NCBI GenBank assembly: GCA_025920705.1
Contig: JAPDLJ010000001.1
Coordinates: forward strand, 168,449 to 232,448
Length of the DNA: 64,000 nucleotides
Origin: Candidatus Jingweiarchaeum tengchongense
Lineage (GTDB): Archaea; Nanobdellota; Nanobdellia; Jingweiarchaeales; Jingweiarchaeaceae
Direction of reading: 5' to 3'
The position numbers and the translations under genes are program-made. Below the pieces are notes generated by a model. It saw only the letters and a program-made list of their open reading frames with translations, was not told the DNA's origin and ran no database searches. Shown here piece by piece: positions 17,669-26,654 of the stretch (its first letter is position 1; each line of letters opens with the position of its first letter).

Positions 17669-18841
17669 ATGTACTTCTCTACAAGCACGACTGGTTTGGG
17701 TGGAAAAATAAAAAGTTTTCCTGAAGATTTCATTGTTGAGGAAATCACAGAAGAAAAAAGGATTTTAAGTGCAAATTACGGAATCATACAAAGAATTATT
17801 GATTCTCTCCCTAGGAAAAGAAAAGATTATCTACACTTCACACTTGTTAAAAGGAATTGGGACACAATAAGTGCATTAAGAGAATTGACACGGAGGTTAC
17901 ACATAAGTTTAAAGCGAATTGGTTATGCTGGGAACAAGGATAAATTTGCAATCACTGCACAAAGGTGTTCAATATGGAAAATGGATGTAAGTGAGGTTAG
18001 AAGGATTAAACTAAAAGATATAATAATCAAAGACTTCGATTATTCGGATAAAAAAATTGAAATTGGTATGCTTTATGGTAATAGATTCACAGTTACAATT
18101 AGAGAAATACCTCATGATAAGAATGAAATCGCTGCGATACTTCATGAATTTATGAAGTCTTCAGAGCACGGTATATTAAATTATTTTGGAATACAGCGAT
18201 TTGGAGATAAAAGAAGTGTGAATCATCTAGTTGGCAAGGAGATTTTGAAACATAATTTTAAAGAGGCGATTAGAATTTTTTTATGTGAGACGGATGGTGT
18301 TGAATATGGAAAAGAGGCAAGAGAGTATTTGGCAAGAAATTGGGGTAACTTCAAAGAGGTATTAAAGATTTTCCCAACCCACTTAAAACCAGAAAGGACC
18401 ATCATCGCGCATCTCAGTAAATATCCAAATGATTATGTTGGTGCGCTAAGAAAACTACCAAAATTTCTTAGATTGATTTTTGTGAATTCATACCAAAGTT
18501 ATTTGTTCAATTTAACATTAGACAAACTGTGGGAAAATGGGATGAGAAAAAATGTAAAAGTACCAATGGTTGGTTATAATTTAAAATTGGGTGAAGATGA
18601 GATAAGTTGCATCATCAAGGAAATAATGAGAAGGGAAGGGATTGGATTAGAGGATTTCAAAGTAAAAAGCATGCCTGAGATGAGTGTCAGCGGATCTGAG
18701 AGGGATTATTTATTTTTTCCAGAAAATTTTGAAATATTAAAAATTTCAGATAATTTGGTAAAGGTACGGTTCATATTGAAGAAAGGTTGTTATGCAACGA
18801 CGCTATTGAGAGAGTTGATGAAAAGTGAAGATGGTAAATAA
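17669..18841 (+). CDS. truD: tRNA pseudouridine synthase TruD (Pus7 family)
   Basis: Makes pseudouridine 13 or related sites in tRNA. The family motifs are FPEDFIVEEI near the N-terminus, the catalytic GYAGNKDKFA with D91, NYFGIQRFG, and NSYQSYLFN in the TRUD insertion domain. Length 390 is typical of archaea. The last 11-17 nt overlap the following glycosyltransferase gene, which suggests cotranscription although functions differ. Confidence 0.95.
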   Translation: MYFSTSTTGLGGKIKSFPEDFIVEEITEEKRILSANYGIIQRIIDSLPRKRKDYLHFTLVKRNWDTISALRELTRRLHISLKRIGYAGNKDKFAITAQRCSIWKMDVSEVRRIKLKDIIIKDFDYSDKKIEIGMLYGNRFTVTIREIPHDKNEIAAILHEFMKSSEHGILNYFGIQRFGDKRSVNHLVGKEILKHNFKEAIRIFLCETDGVEYGKEAREYLARNWGNFKEVLKIFPTHLKPERTIIAHLSKYPNDYVGALRKLPKFLRLIFVNSYQSYLFNLTLDKLWENGMRKNVKVPMVGYNLKLGEDEISCIIKEIMRREGIGLEDFKVKSMPEMSVSGSERDYLFFPENFEILKISDNLVKVRFILKKGCYATTLLRELMKSEDGK

Positions 18842-20189
18842 AATTTTCATTTTTTTCATCATAATTTCTATTATTTTTAGATTTTCATTGATTAATTTAA
18901 ATAAAGGATATTGGTGGGATGAAGTTGTTTATTTGGGGCTTGCGAAGAACTTGTATGAAAAATTTGAATTCGGGATTCCACCACCGATTGAGAGCTTCAG
19001 ACCTGTTTTTTTACCAATTTTAATTGCAATCGGAAATCACTTTTATGAGATTGAAACAATTGCAAAGATAATTGTGTTATCCTTCTCCGTACTCTCACTC
19101 ATCGCTGTCTTTGTACTTGCAAAAAACTTCTATGATGAAGAAACTGCATTGGTCACTTCTATCATGCTGGGTACGAATCATCTTTTTTTATTCTATGGGC
19201 AGCGGATTTTTACTGAATCTATTTTCATCACATTTTATTCTATTTCACTCTTCTCTTTTTTTATCGGCATTGAAAAGCAGAAGAAATTTTTGATCTTATC
19301 TGCAATGTCTGCTGCTATATGTGCACTAACAAAAAATTTTGGTTTTTTGATACCAATAATCTTTATTATCTATTTCTTTCTTAGAAAGAAATTTGATCTC
19401 CTTAAAAGTTGGCAAATTTACGTGTCTATTTTACTGTATTTCATCGTGCTAACACCTTTCTTATATTTCCTATTTTTAAACTATGGTAATTTTTTCAAAT
19501 TTTTAAATGCACAAAGTAGTAATGTACCTGTAATGAACAGTGAGGTTGATTTTTATTTTACAAAATTTTTTGATGTTTTTGGATTGAATGGTATATTTAT
19601 CTTGTTTGGAACTTTTTTCTTATTAAGAAAAATAGAGCATAAAAGTTTATTTTTATTACTGACAATTCTGGTTCCGATGATTGTGTTTAACACAATACTT
19701 TCACATCACAAAGAAGAGAGGTATTTAATTCCATTCTTTCCTTCTTTTTTCTTGATTGGGGCCTCATCTTTCAAATTTTTAAAAAAGGAGAAAAGAATTG
19801 CTCTTTCAGTGCTGATCTTTTTTTCAACTCTATCGTTCATTAATGGACACTGGTGGATCTTAAGTCAAGCAAATGCTGGAATAGCACTAAAGGATGCTTG
19901 TATGTTCTTAAAAGAGATTATAAAAAACAATGAATCAGTAATTTCAGAGTCTTATCCCTACGTTTTCTATTTTTCTGGGATGAATGCAATAAAACCCCCA
20001 AGTGATGAGCACGAGTTTTATAAGACAATTGAAGAAAGGAACGTTTCGGTTGTGTTGATATACTATTCAGAACCAGGAAATCCTGGATATCTAATTAAAG
20101 AATTACAAACAGAAAAATTTGAAAAATTGGGAAGTTTTATTAATGAATATAATAGTGAAGAGGTAGCAATTTTTAGGTATAAAAAGTGA
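18831..20189 (+). CDS. GT-C membrane glycosyltransferase
   Basis: Predicted polyprenyl-phosphate-sugar dependent glycosyltransferase of the GT-C fold (ArnT/PMT-like). About ten membrane segments; the first periplasmic loop has the acidic motif WWDEVVYL expected for the catalytic aspartate/glutamate, followed by SFRPVFLPILIA. A HHKEERYLIPFFP motif occurs before the last segments, as in related family members. The frame also has GTG at 18825; I prefer ATG 18831. It is the first of three tightly overlapping glycosyltransferase genes and likely acts on surface glycans. Sugar and acceptor unknown. Confidence 0.83.
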   Translation: MVNKIFIFFIIISIIFRFSLINLNKGYWWDEVVYLGLAKNLYEKFEFGIPPPIESFRPVFLPILIAIGNHFYEIETIAKIIVLSFSVLSLIAVFVLAKNFYDEETALVTSIMLGTNHLFLFYGQRIFTESIFITFYSISLFSFFIGIEKQKKFLILSAMSAAICALTKNFGFLIPIIFIIYFFLRKKFDLLKSWQIYVSILLYFIVLTPFLYFLFLNYGNFFKFLNAQSSNVPVMNSEVDFYFTKFFDVFGLNGIFILFGTFFLLRKIEHKSLFLLLTILVPMIVFNTILSHHKEERYLIPFFPSFFLIGASSFKFLKKEKRIALSVLIFFSTLSFINGHWWILSQANAGIALKDACMFLKEIIKNNESVISESYPYVFYFSGMNAIKPPSDEHEFYKTIEERNVSVVLIYYSEPGNPGYLIKELQTEKFEKLGSFINEYNSEEVAIFRYKK

Positions 20190-21607
20190 AAAAATTGGAA
20201 AAAATAGAAAAGTGGATAATCGAACATAAATTGTTTTTTGTAGTTACTCTTTCTGTTATTTCCAGGATTTTTTTGTACAGATATTATAAGATGATGACGT
20301 GGGATGGTGCTGCATTTGTAATGAATGCTAAATATTTCTTGGGCCATAAGATATATTTTGAATTGATCAGACCCCCTATATTTCCTTTATTACTTGGTGT
20401 TGGTTTAGTTTTGGGTGACATTCACATTATACCGATCATAATCTCAATATTAAGCATCATTGTAACATTCCTGCTTGCTGAGAAATTGTTTGATGATAGG
20501 ACTGCAATTATTTCGGTTATTTTATTGGCATTGAATCCCTTACATCTCATTAATAGTGGATTCTTTCTAGCCGAAATCACATCACTTCTCTTCCTGATTT
20601 TATCTCTCCTTTTTTTTATTGACGTTAAGAAAATGAAAAAAGATGCTATAAAGTTGTACATTTCATCCTTTTTCTTCACTTTAAGTTTCTTAACGAAATA
20701 TCAAAATTTTCTTTTCATTATTCCAGCAATTCTTATTTTGTACAAGAAAGGAATATTGTTCAAAAAAGAGACATTTTTTTCCTCATTTATTATTTTGCTT
20801 ACAGTTTCTCCATGGCTTTCATTCAATTTTATAAATTATGGTGATCCCTTCGAATCGATAAAATATGCGATACTTTATCCTAGCGAAGCGAAGCCAGAAC
20901 CAATCTTCTTTTATTTAACTAAGTTACGGGAAGTCTTCGGATTTTGGTTTATTGTTGTTTTAATATCATTAATTTTGGGTCTAAGAAAATTAAAAGAAGA
21001 AAATTATCTCATTTTGTATTCTTTTATTTTCATTTATCTTATTGCTGCTTCAATTTTTCCTCACAAGGAGGAAAGGTATCTACTTCCAATCGTTCCGTTT
21101 CCATTGATTATCTCAGCCAAATTTTTGATTGATTTATTGAATCTTAAATTAATGAAGAATGTACTATTGAGGAAAATGTGTGTGTCAATTTTCGTATTGC
21201 TTTTAATTTCATACTTTCCTCAAATCGCAATCGAATTAAATTCAAACAAAGTACTCAAGTGTTATTCAAACATCATCAACGCAGCAAATTATGTGAGTGG
21301 AACAAACGGCACTGTTATCGCGCCAAATTGGCCGCTGATCGCCTATTATGGAAATGTGAAAACGATTCCATTTACATATGAACCAAAAGACTTTGATTGG
21401 TATGTAAGTTATTATAATGTCAGTTATGTAATTGTAAGTTTGGAAAGGGAGGTACTTGAAAGCTTTGGCTCAAGTGCTGGTGAAAGCATAAATTATGTGG
21501 TTAATAGAAGCTTTTTTGATCATAAAGATTACTTAGTTATGGAAAAAGAATTAAAAGATGAATGTGGTATATTCTTGATATACGGTGTTAGAAATTGGAC
21601 ATATTAA
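20186..21607 (+). CDS. GT-C membrane glycosyltransferase (paralogue of the preceding gene)
   Basis: A 473-residue polytopic protein with the same plan as the upstream gene: MMTWDGAAFVMNAKYF with a catalytic aspartate in the first loop, PPIFPLLLGVG, and the late FPHKEERYLLPIVPF motif. Starts at GTG 20186, overlapping the previous stop by 4 nt. The C-terminal 150 residues are an extracytoplasmic domain. The shared motifs suggest tandem duplication followed by strong divergence. Likely part of S-layer or lipid glycan assembly; substrate unknown. Confidence 0.82.
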   Translation: MKKLEKIEKWIIEHKLFFVVTLSVISRIFLYRYYKMMTWDGAAFVMNAKYFLGHKIYFELIRPPIFPLLLGVGLVLGDIHIIPIIISILSIIVTFLLAEKLFDDRTAIISVILLALNPLHLINSGFFLAEITSLLFLILSLLFFIDVKKMKKDAIKLYISSFFFTLSFLTKYQNFLFIIPAILILYKKGILFKKETFFSSFIILLTVSPWLSFNFINYGDPFESIKYAILYPSEAKPEPIFFYLTKLREVFGFWFIVVLISLILGLRKLKEENYLILYSFIFIYLIAASIFPHKEERYLLPIVPFPLIISAKFLIDLLNLKLMKNVLLRKMCVSIFVLLLISYFPQIAIELNSNKVLKCYSNIINAANYVSGTNGTVIAPNWPLIAYYGNVKTIPFTYEPKDFDWYVSYYNVSYVIVSLEREVLESFGSSAGESINYVVNRSFFDHKDYLVMEKELKDECGIFLIYGVRNWTY

Positions 21608-22842
21608 TATTACTGGCATTAATTGCAAACTTTTATTTACTATACTTCTCAATATTTTGGCTCATTACTTTCTTTGAGAACAATGGGAGAATACATGAAA
21701 AAAAGAAATTGAATAGATTTCCACTTGTTTCGATTGTAATCCCAGCCCATAATGAAGAAAAAAATATCAAAAATGCAATTGAATCTTGTTTAAATTTAAA
21801 TTATCCTAAAAATAAATTAGAAGTGATCGTAGTAAATGATGGAAGTACAGACAGGACAGTAGAGATATGTAAGAGTTACGAGGAAAAAGGATTAATAAAA
21901 CTAATAAATAAGGAGAGGGGTGGCAAAGCAAGCGCCCTAAACCTTGGTCTAAAAATTGCGAAAGGTGAAATATTTGCATGTCTTGATGCTGATTCGATTT
22001 ATGCGAAAGATGCGCTAATTAAAATGCTTGCTTACTTTGATGATGAAAATGTTGCCACAGTTACACCTGTGATAAAGGTTAAAGAATCATCGAATACCTT
22101 GGAAAAATTTCAATACATCGAGTACTTAATAAATGCACTGTATGCTAAATTGTACAGCTTTCTAAACTGTATATATGTAATACCTGGTCCTGGTTCTTTA
22201 TATAGAAAAGAAGTATTAGAGAAATTGGGTGGATTTGATGAAAATAGCCTAACGGAAGACATGGAAATAACATTCAGGATACATAAATATGGGTTTTGGA
22301 TAAAGAACTGTTTTGATGCAATTGTATTGACGAGCACTCCGAAAAGCATAGTAAATCTGTTTAAACAAAGATTGAGGTGGAATACGGGTTTCTTGGAAAC
22401 ACTTTCGAAACATAAAGATGTGCTTTCGCGGGAATACGGTACATTTGGTACATTTCTGTTACCTTCTGTGCTAATTGGTCTCGTGATATGCTTGATTTAC
22501 TTATTAATCATCCTTAAACCATTCTATAATTATATCAAGAGTTTCTATCATTTTTCAAAAATAAACTTTGATATTTTTCCATTTCTAGGTGATTTCAAGA
22601 TAAACATTGATGTGTTTTCAATAAATACATTAAGTTTTATTTTCTTCTGCGCATTTCTCATATATATCTTGTACTTTTACCTAGCCACAAAACATCAAAA
22701 TGAATTTACTAAAAATAGACTCAAAGATGCTGTATTCGCTTCCATTATATACACACCTCTACTTTCGGTCTTTGCGCTTTGCTCGCTCATTAATTTTGTG
22801 AAAAGAAGAATAAAAAGAGAGAAAGATGCGTGGAAAAAATGA
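21595..22842 (+). CDS. Processive family 2 glycosyltransferase
   Basis: Transfers sugars from nucleotide sugars on the cytoplasmic side, probably building a polysaccharide. Motifs in order: SIVIPAHNEEKNI, VVNDGSTDRT, ACLDADSIY (DxD), a conserved LTEDMEITFRIHKYG and QRLRW, the QxxRW motif of processive synthases such as hyaluronan, chitin and poly-GlcNAc synthases. One N-terminal and about three C-terminal membrane segments. Start is TTG at 21595, overlapping the preceding gene by 13 nt; no suitable ATG precedes the GT domain. Confidence 0.88.
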   Translation: MDILILLALIANFYLLYFSIFWLITFFENNGRIHEKKKLNRFPLVSIVIPAHNEEKNIKNAIESCLNLNYPKNKLEVIVVNDGSTDRTVEICKSYEEKGLIKLINKERGGKASALNLGLKIAKGEIFACLDADSIYAKDALIKMLAYFDDENVATVTPVIKVKESSNTLEKFQYIEYLINALYAKLYSFLNCIYVIPGPGSLYRKEVLEKLGGFDENSLTEDMEITFRIHKYGFWIKNCFDAIVLTSTPKSIVNLFKQRLRWNTGFLETLSKHKDVLSREYGTFGTFLLPSVLIGLVICLIYLLIILKPFYNYIKSFYHFSKINFDIFPFLGDFKINIDVFSINTLSFIFFCAFLIYILYFYLATKHQNEFTKNRLKDAVFASIIYTPLLSVFALCSLINFVKRRIKREKDAWKK

Positions 22843-23507
22843 AAATTCAGAAGTATGCGCTACCATTCTTACTAGCATTCTTAATATTTATTTCTGGACT
22901 TTACTTTGATTCTTTATTGAATCGTGTGAAAACATCTAAAATAGAGCAAAGTGTCGAGGATATTAAAAATTCATTGGTAAATGTTGAACTTGAATTTTTG
23001 TTCATGGATGTAATGAAGGAACAACTTTCCTGTAACTATTTCCGGGCGGAGCTATCGAAAATGTTAAAAGAGATCGATGATCTGATGTCGAAGCTTGAGA
23101 GATACGAAGAAAATAAAGGGATAGATACAACAGGATTTATCGAAGCGAAGAAGAGTTACACATTGAGTCTGGTTAAAATGTGGTTAATATTTGAGAAGGT
23201 GAAAAAAATATGCAACGAAAATTATACGACTGTACTCTACTTTTACACGAAAGACTGTGGAAATTGTCCATTGCAAGGTTTTTATCTTACTTATTACAAA
23301 AAAATAGAGCCAGACAAAATAATGGTATTTGCGCTTGAGAAGGACTTGAATTTACAAATCATCGATTCAATGATTTACAATTACAACATAACGATTTATC
23401 CCACATTAGTAATAAATGGGAAGAACAAATACGAAGGTTTTAAGGAAAGGGATGAACTTGCTGAAATTTTTTGTAATGAAACGAATAAAACACTCGTCTT
23501 CTGTTAA
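22839..23507 (+). CDS. Membrane-anchored thioredoxin-fold protein
   Basis: About 222 residues: an N-terminal signal anchor (YALPFLLAFLIFISGLYF), a helical extracytoplasmic region, and a C-terminal thioredoxin-like domain with a CGNC redox motif (about C140 and C143) and the cis-proline region ITIYPTLVINGK. ATG at 22839 overlaps the GT2 stop as ATGA; GTG 22830 is a longer option. Faces outside, so it may form or reshuffle disulfides in surface proteins. The S-layer protein next door has few cysteines, so the substrate is not obvious. Confidence 0.75.
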   Translation: MKIQKYALPFLLAFLIFISGLYFDSLLNRVKTSKIEQSVEDIKNSLVNVELEFLFMDVMKEQLSCNYFRAELSKMLKEIDDLMSKLERYEENKGIDTTGFIEAKKSYTLSLVKMWLIFEKVKKICNENYTTVLYFYTKDCGNCPLQGFYLTYYKKIEPDKIMVFALEKDLNLQIIDSMIYNYNITIYPTLVINGKNKYEGFKERDELAEIFCNETNKTLVFC

Positions 23508-23807
23508 TCATTCTACTTGCACGATTCCTATTCGCTGTATCGTCCCATTCACATTGCATTCGCAAGTACAAAGTATTTCAGCTTCTCTTAACATACCCTC
23601 TGGATTCACATGCTCATAAAAGCAGTTGCAGCTTTGATTTTTCTCTCTGAGCTTTTCGCTAAATTGTGCGCAATAAGCATTTCTTTGTCTTACCATCTCT
23701 TGGAATCTTATCTCCCTAAAATAATTGAAAATAAATATGGTTCCAAAAATTAGTATTGAGAGAAAGATAAAAATTTCGATGTGAGATTTCTTTATTTTGA
23801 TTTTCAT
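23508..23807 (-). CDS. Small membrane-anchored cysteine-rich protein
   Basis: A 99-residue protein with one N-terminal membrane segment (IEIFIFLSILIFGTIFIF) and an outside-facing domain with cysteines in NAYCAQF, SCNCFYEH and LCTCECNVNG. The spacing suggests disulfides or metal binding. Its stop abuts the stop of the convergent thioredoxin-fold gene, a possible enzyme-substrate neighbour. I do not recognise a family. Confidence 0.6.
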   Translation of the reverse strand: MKIKIKKSHIEIFIFLSILIFGTIFIFNYFREIRFQEMVRQRNAYCAQFSEKLREKNQSCNCFYEHVNPEGMLREAEILCTCECNVNGTIQRIGIVQVE

Positions 23808-23818
23808 TCAAAAATTAA

Positions 23819-23841
23819 GGAAATAAAAAAAGAAAAAGGTT
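23819..23841 (-). terminator. Oligo-T terminator after the S-layer gene
   Basis: Immediately after the S-layer stop, the minus strand reads TTTTT-C-TTTTTTT-ATTT. Such T-runs are the usual archaeal intrinsic terminator, and a highly expressed S-layer gene is a place where one is expected. No GC-rich hairpin is needed or seen. Confidence 0.5.
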
Positions 23842-23845
23842 TTGT

Positions 23846-26089
23846 TTATTCTACAACAGTTACTCCTGTGTATACGCCAGCACTTGTATCTAAGATTAAT
23901 TTTGTACCTGTGAATTTTCCTGCTAATACGTCTGTACCTTGTAATTCGGCAGCAACAACCTGGCTCGCTAATACTGTGTCCTTTGCATCGTAACCTGCAA
24001 TCACTAATGCTGTGTAGTCACCAAATGCATTGTCCACTAATTGTATTAGTGCTCTATTGCTTGTTAAGTTGGCAGCACATTCAGGCCATGCTTGGCTCAC
24101 TCCTAATGCTCTTGCAGCTAAGGAGTTAGCACATGGACCTCCAACGATGATCACTGGCTTTGTTGGTGTTGCAACATCAATATCTAACTTTGAAAATCCA
24201 ACACCAACTGGTTTCATTACTACTCCGCCAACACTGTCCAATCTAATTGTTGTGTTTCCTACTGCTTGTTCTCCACCAACGCTCAATGTCATCGGAGTCA
24301 TTACATAAGCTCCGATTGCATATGTAGCATCCTTTCTTGGGAATGTAATTGTCAATGAACCAACAGTGCTATTTAAATCTTGGAATCCATCATCCCATAC
24401 AAACAACGAGCCGTATGAACTCTTCGTGTTGTTTGCTGGTAAGCTATATGCTTTTACATAGAATGCTGTTTCATTCTTGTCAAATGTAACTGTCCACTCA
24501 GCTCCATCTGGCTCCTTGAATTTAAATACAGAGCCATCAAATGCAAGAACTTCTCCGTAGCTCAATGGTTCTGTTTGTACTGTCCCGCCTTTGTATACAC
24601 CACTTACTCCATATCTTATAGAGTAAGTATCACCAGCAGCACTTACTGTTGTTCCCACTGCTTTGAATGTTAATTCACCATTGCTTACTCTTACAAAGTT
24701 TGTTCCACCACTTGTCGTGTAATTGTCACCATTGCTACCCAATGCTTGTACTGTTGTGTTCTTATCTATCACCATTATGTTACCAATGAAATTTCCAGAG
24801 GTAGTGTTCACTTTGAATTGTGCGTAGCTACCATCTGCATCAACAAGTTTCAAGATGTCTCCATCACTAAGCGTCAAACCATAACCACAAGTTATTGTGT
24901 AAAATAACTCTGTTGTTGGGTCTCTCCTTTGTAGGACTGCTCCTGGCATTGTGTAGCAATCCCATGCACTAGTACTACTATTCCATTTGACTTTACCGCT
25001 CAGTTCTGATGCACTTTCACCAACTGTAATTGTGTGATTGTATGTTTCCATCTTATCTGTCTTTTCTTTGTAGTAAAATGTGAATGCATTGTTTGGTCCT
25101 GTTAGATTTCCTAAGTCTGATAAGCTTAAGTCTGCTTTGTTCTTGAGTATAATTTTCTTTGCATCTGATAAGTCCACGGTAAATCTGGTATCAAGAGGCC
25201 AATCTTTATTGTGTTCCCATCTCGCAGTTGATGTTATTAAACCTACATTTGCTGTTCTTGTTAATGCACCTACCCATACACTGTCTACGGTTATTGTAAT
25301 TCCTCCAACTGTGTGTGATGTAACACCTACAGAAGTGTTACCATCTATTGTTATTACAGCATACCCTGTTGAATTTACATCATCAACTGAGAAGGTGTGG
25401 CCTTGCCACTCACCACTCCAGGGTATCGATGCTCTTTCATATGTTGTTTTTTCACCTAAGCTAACATTTCCATTTTGGGTGAAGTTTACAATATAATAGT
25501 TTGTCTGGGCAACACGTATTGTTTGCTCAGGTGCAAGGTTTATCAATGTTCCATCTCTATCCAACTGAGATGTCAATGCCATGTAGCCTGCTGGTATTTT
25601 TAAACCCAGATGCTCATCCACAGTTACATTTGTTATCAATACATATTCTACGGCAGTATAATTGTGACTGTCTTTTACGTAAGTATAATTTGGTAATACA
25701 GCTATTGCATCATCAGTGCTTGCACCATAACCAGCTCTTAAATTTGGATTGTTACTAGAATATATTGGTGTGCTAGCGTCTGGTGTTCCTTTAAATGTCT
25801 TTACTGATATGCCAGCTGTTCCAGAACCTGGTCCTGTTGCTGTTGCTTTCTGCGCAAATGAGGATGCAACTTCAATTGCACCTACTATGTCGTCTGCCCT
25901 TGCATTCTTACCGACTACCACATATGCGTCAAATGTACCGTCTGTCTTTACAAATGGAGACGGAAGTGTGCTCAAGTCGCTAGCTGCGAATACACCTGCA
26001 ATCGTTGCTCCAAGAATCAGTGCGCTTCCAGTCAATGCGGCTATCTTTTTTATTGTTTTTTTAACTTTTAGTTCAAATCTTTCATCCAT
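23846..26089 (-). CDS. S-layer protein
   Basis: Main cell-envelope lattice protein. The 747-residue chain starts with a basic N-terminus and a signal peptide (ALILGATIAGVFA, cleavage probable after AFA/FAA), then beta-rich repeats with many N-glycosylation sequons (NYT, NVT, NTS, NHT, NTT, NET, NLT; well over ten), and ends with the conserved block VIIVGGPCANSLAARALGV followed by YTALVIAGYDAKDTVLA, typical of archaeal S-layer C-terminal domains. Codon use is regular and the leader is long. The ribosome site is GGAGGAGG/GGTGG just before ATG 26089. No membrane anchor is seen at the C-terminus. Confidence 0.92.
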   Translation of the reverse strand: MDERFELKVKKTIKKIAALTGSALILGATIAGVFAASDLSTLPSPFVKTDGTFDAYVVVGKNARADDIVGAIEVASSFAQKATATGPGSGTAGISVKTFKGTPDASTPIYSSNNPNLRAGYGASTDDAIAVLPNYTYVKDSHNYTAVEYVLITNVTVDEHLGLKIPAGYMALTSQLDRDGTLINLAPEQTIRVAQTNYYIVNFTQNGNVSLGEKTTYERASIPWSGEWQGHTFSVDDVNSTGYAVITIDGNTSVGVTSHTVGGITITVDSVWVGALTRTANVGLITSTARWEHNKDWPLDTRFTVDLSDAKKIILKNKADLSLSDLGNLTGPNNAFTFYYKEKTDKMETYNHTITVGESASELSGKVKWNSSTSAWDCYTMPGAVLQRRDPTTELFYTITCGYGLTLSDGDILKLVDADGSYAQFKVNTTSGNFIGNIMVIDKNTTVQALGSNGDNYTTSGGTNFVRVSNGELTFKAVGTTVSAAGDTYSIRYGVSGVYKGGTVQTEPLSYGEVLAFDGSVFKFKEPDGAEWTVTFDKNETAFYVKAYSLPANNTKSSYGSLFVWDDGFQDLNSTVGSLTITFPRKDATYAIGAYVMTPMTLSVGGEQAVGNTTIRLDSVGGVVMKPVGVGFSKLDIDVATPTKPVIIVGGPCANSLAARALGVSQAWPECAANLTSNRALIQLVDNAFGDYTALVIAGYDAKDTVLASQVVAAELQGTDVLAGKFTGTKLILDTSAGVYTGVTVVE

Positions 26090-26166
26090 TTTTCCACCAA
26101 CCTCCTCCTAGGAGGGGCTAATACATTAAAATTACACTTGTTATTTAAATTTTGCTATTAGCCCCT
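26090..26166 (-). promoter_or_regulatory. S-layer promoter and 5' UTR with inverted repeats
   Basis: On the minus strand a TATA-like TTTAAATA lies at 26142-26149, placing a start near 26118-26120. Two 11-nt arms, AGGGGCTAATA (26113-26123) and TATTAGCCCCT (26156-26166), form a perfect inverted repeat around the TATA box. A 12-nt perfect palindrome CCTCCTAGGAGG (26104-26115) overlaps the ribosome site, so the leader could form a hairpin hiding it. This suggests an operator pair and/or translational control of S-layer synthesis. Confidence 0.55.
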
Positions 26167-26220
26167 TTCTGAATTGGCGCCTTGTATTAACATAATTAAA
26201 ATTTCATCATTTATAAACTT

Positions 26221-26643
26221 TCATTTTTCTTTATCTTTTTCTTCGTTTTTAATTTTATCACTTTCCTGTTGTAACAAATTTAGATTTTTTTGAAGGATGA
26301 TATTGTTCGCTGTTAGTATTTTTATTTTTTGATCCATGTCATGAACTTTTGCAATCATATCATTTAGCATACTCTCTACTTCTTTACTCTTTATCTCAAT
26401 TTTATCAGGTGAAAGAATTTCAATCGTGCTTGGTCCAAAATCAAAAATTATCCCTGAAAGTGTGGTAAAATCTTTAACCTCACACTCGAATTCTACAAAT
26501 GATGAAAAAATTTTCTCACCAACTTTTTTTGGCTCAGCATAAAATTCTTTTTTTACAACAGCTCTTTCTTTCAATTGCTCAATTGCTTTCTTTAATGTTG
26601 CTTTCAATACTTCAGGTGGAAATCCCATTAATTCAATTATCAT
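26221..26643 (-). CDS. Conserved protein with C-terminal coiled coil, unknown function
   Basis: About 140 residues beginning MIIELMGFPPEVLKATLKK, with an alpha/beta N-terminal domain and a heptad-rich tail (ESMLNDMIAKVHDMDQKIK). An in-frame ATG at 26697 would overlap the upstream gene by 43 nt; ATG 26643 gives a compact N-terminus of a type I associate with DPANN conserved proteins. It follows the secreted protein gene at 26655-27896 closely, so cotranscription is likely. I cannot name the family. Confidence 0.6.
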   Translation of the reverse strand: MIIELMGFPPEVLKATLKKAIEQLKERAVVKKEFYAEPKKVGEKIFSSFVEFECEVKDFTTLSGIIFDFGPSTIEILSPDKIEIKSKEVESMLNDMIAKVHDMDQKIKILTANNIILQKNLNLLQQESDKIKNEEKDKEK

Positions 26644-26654
26644 TCTTGTCCTTA

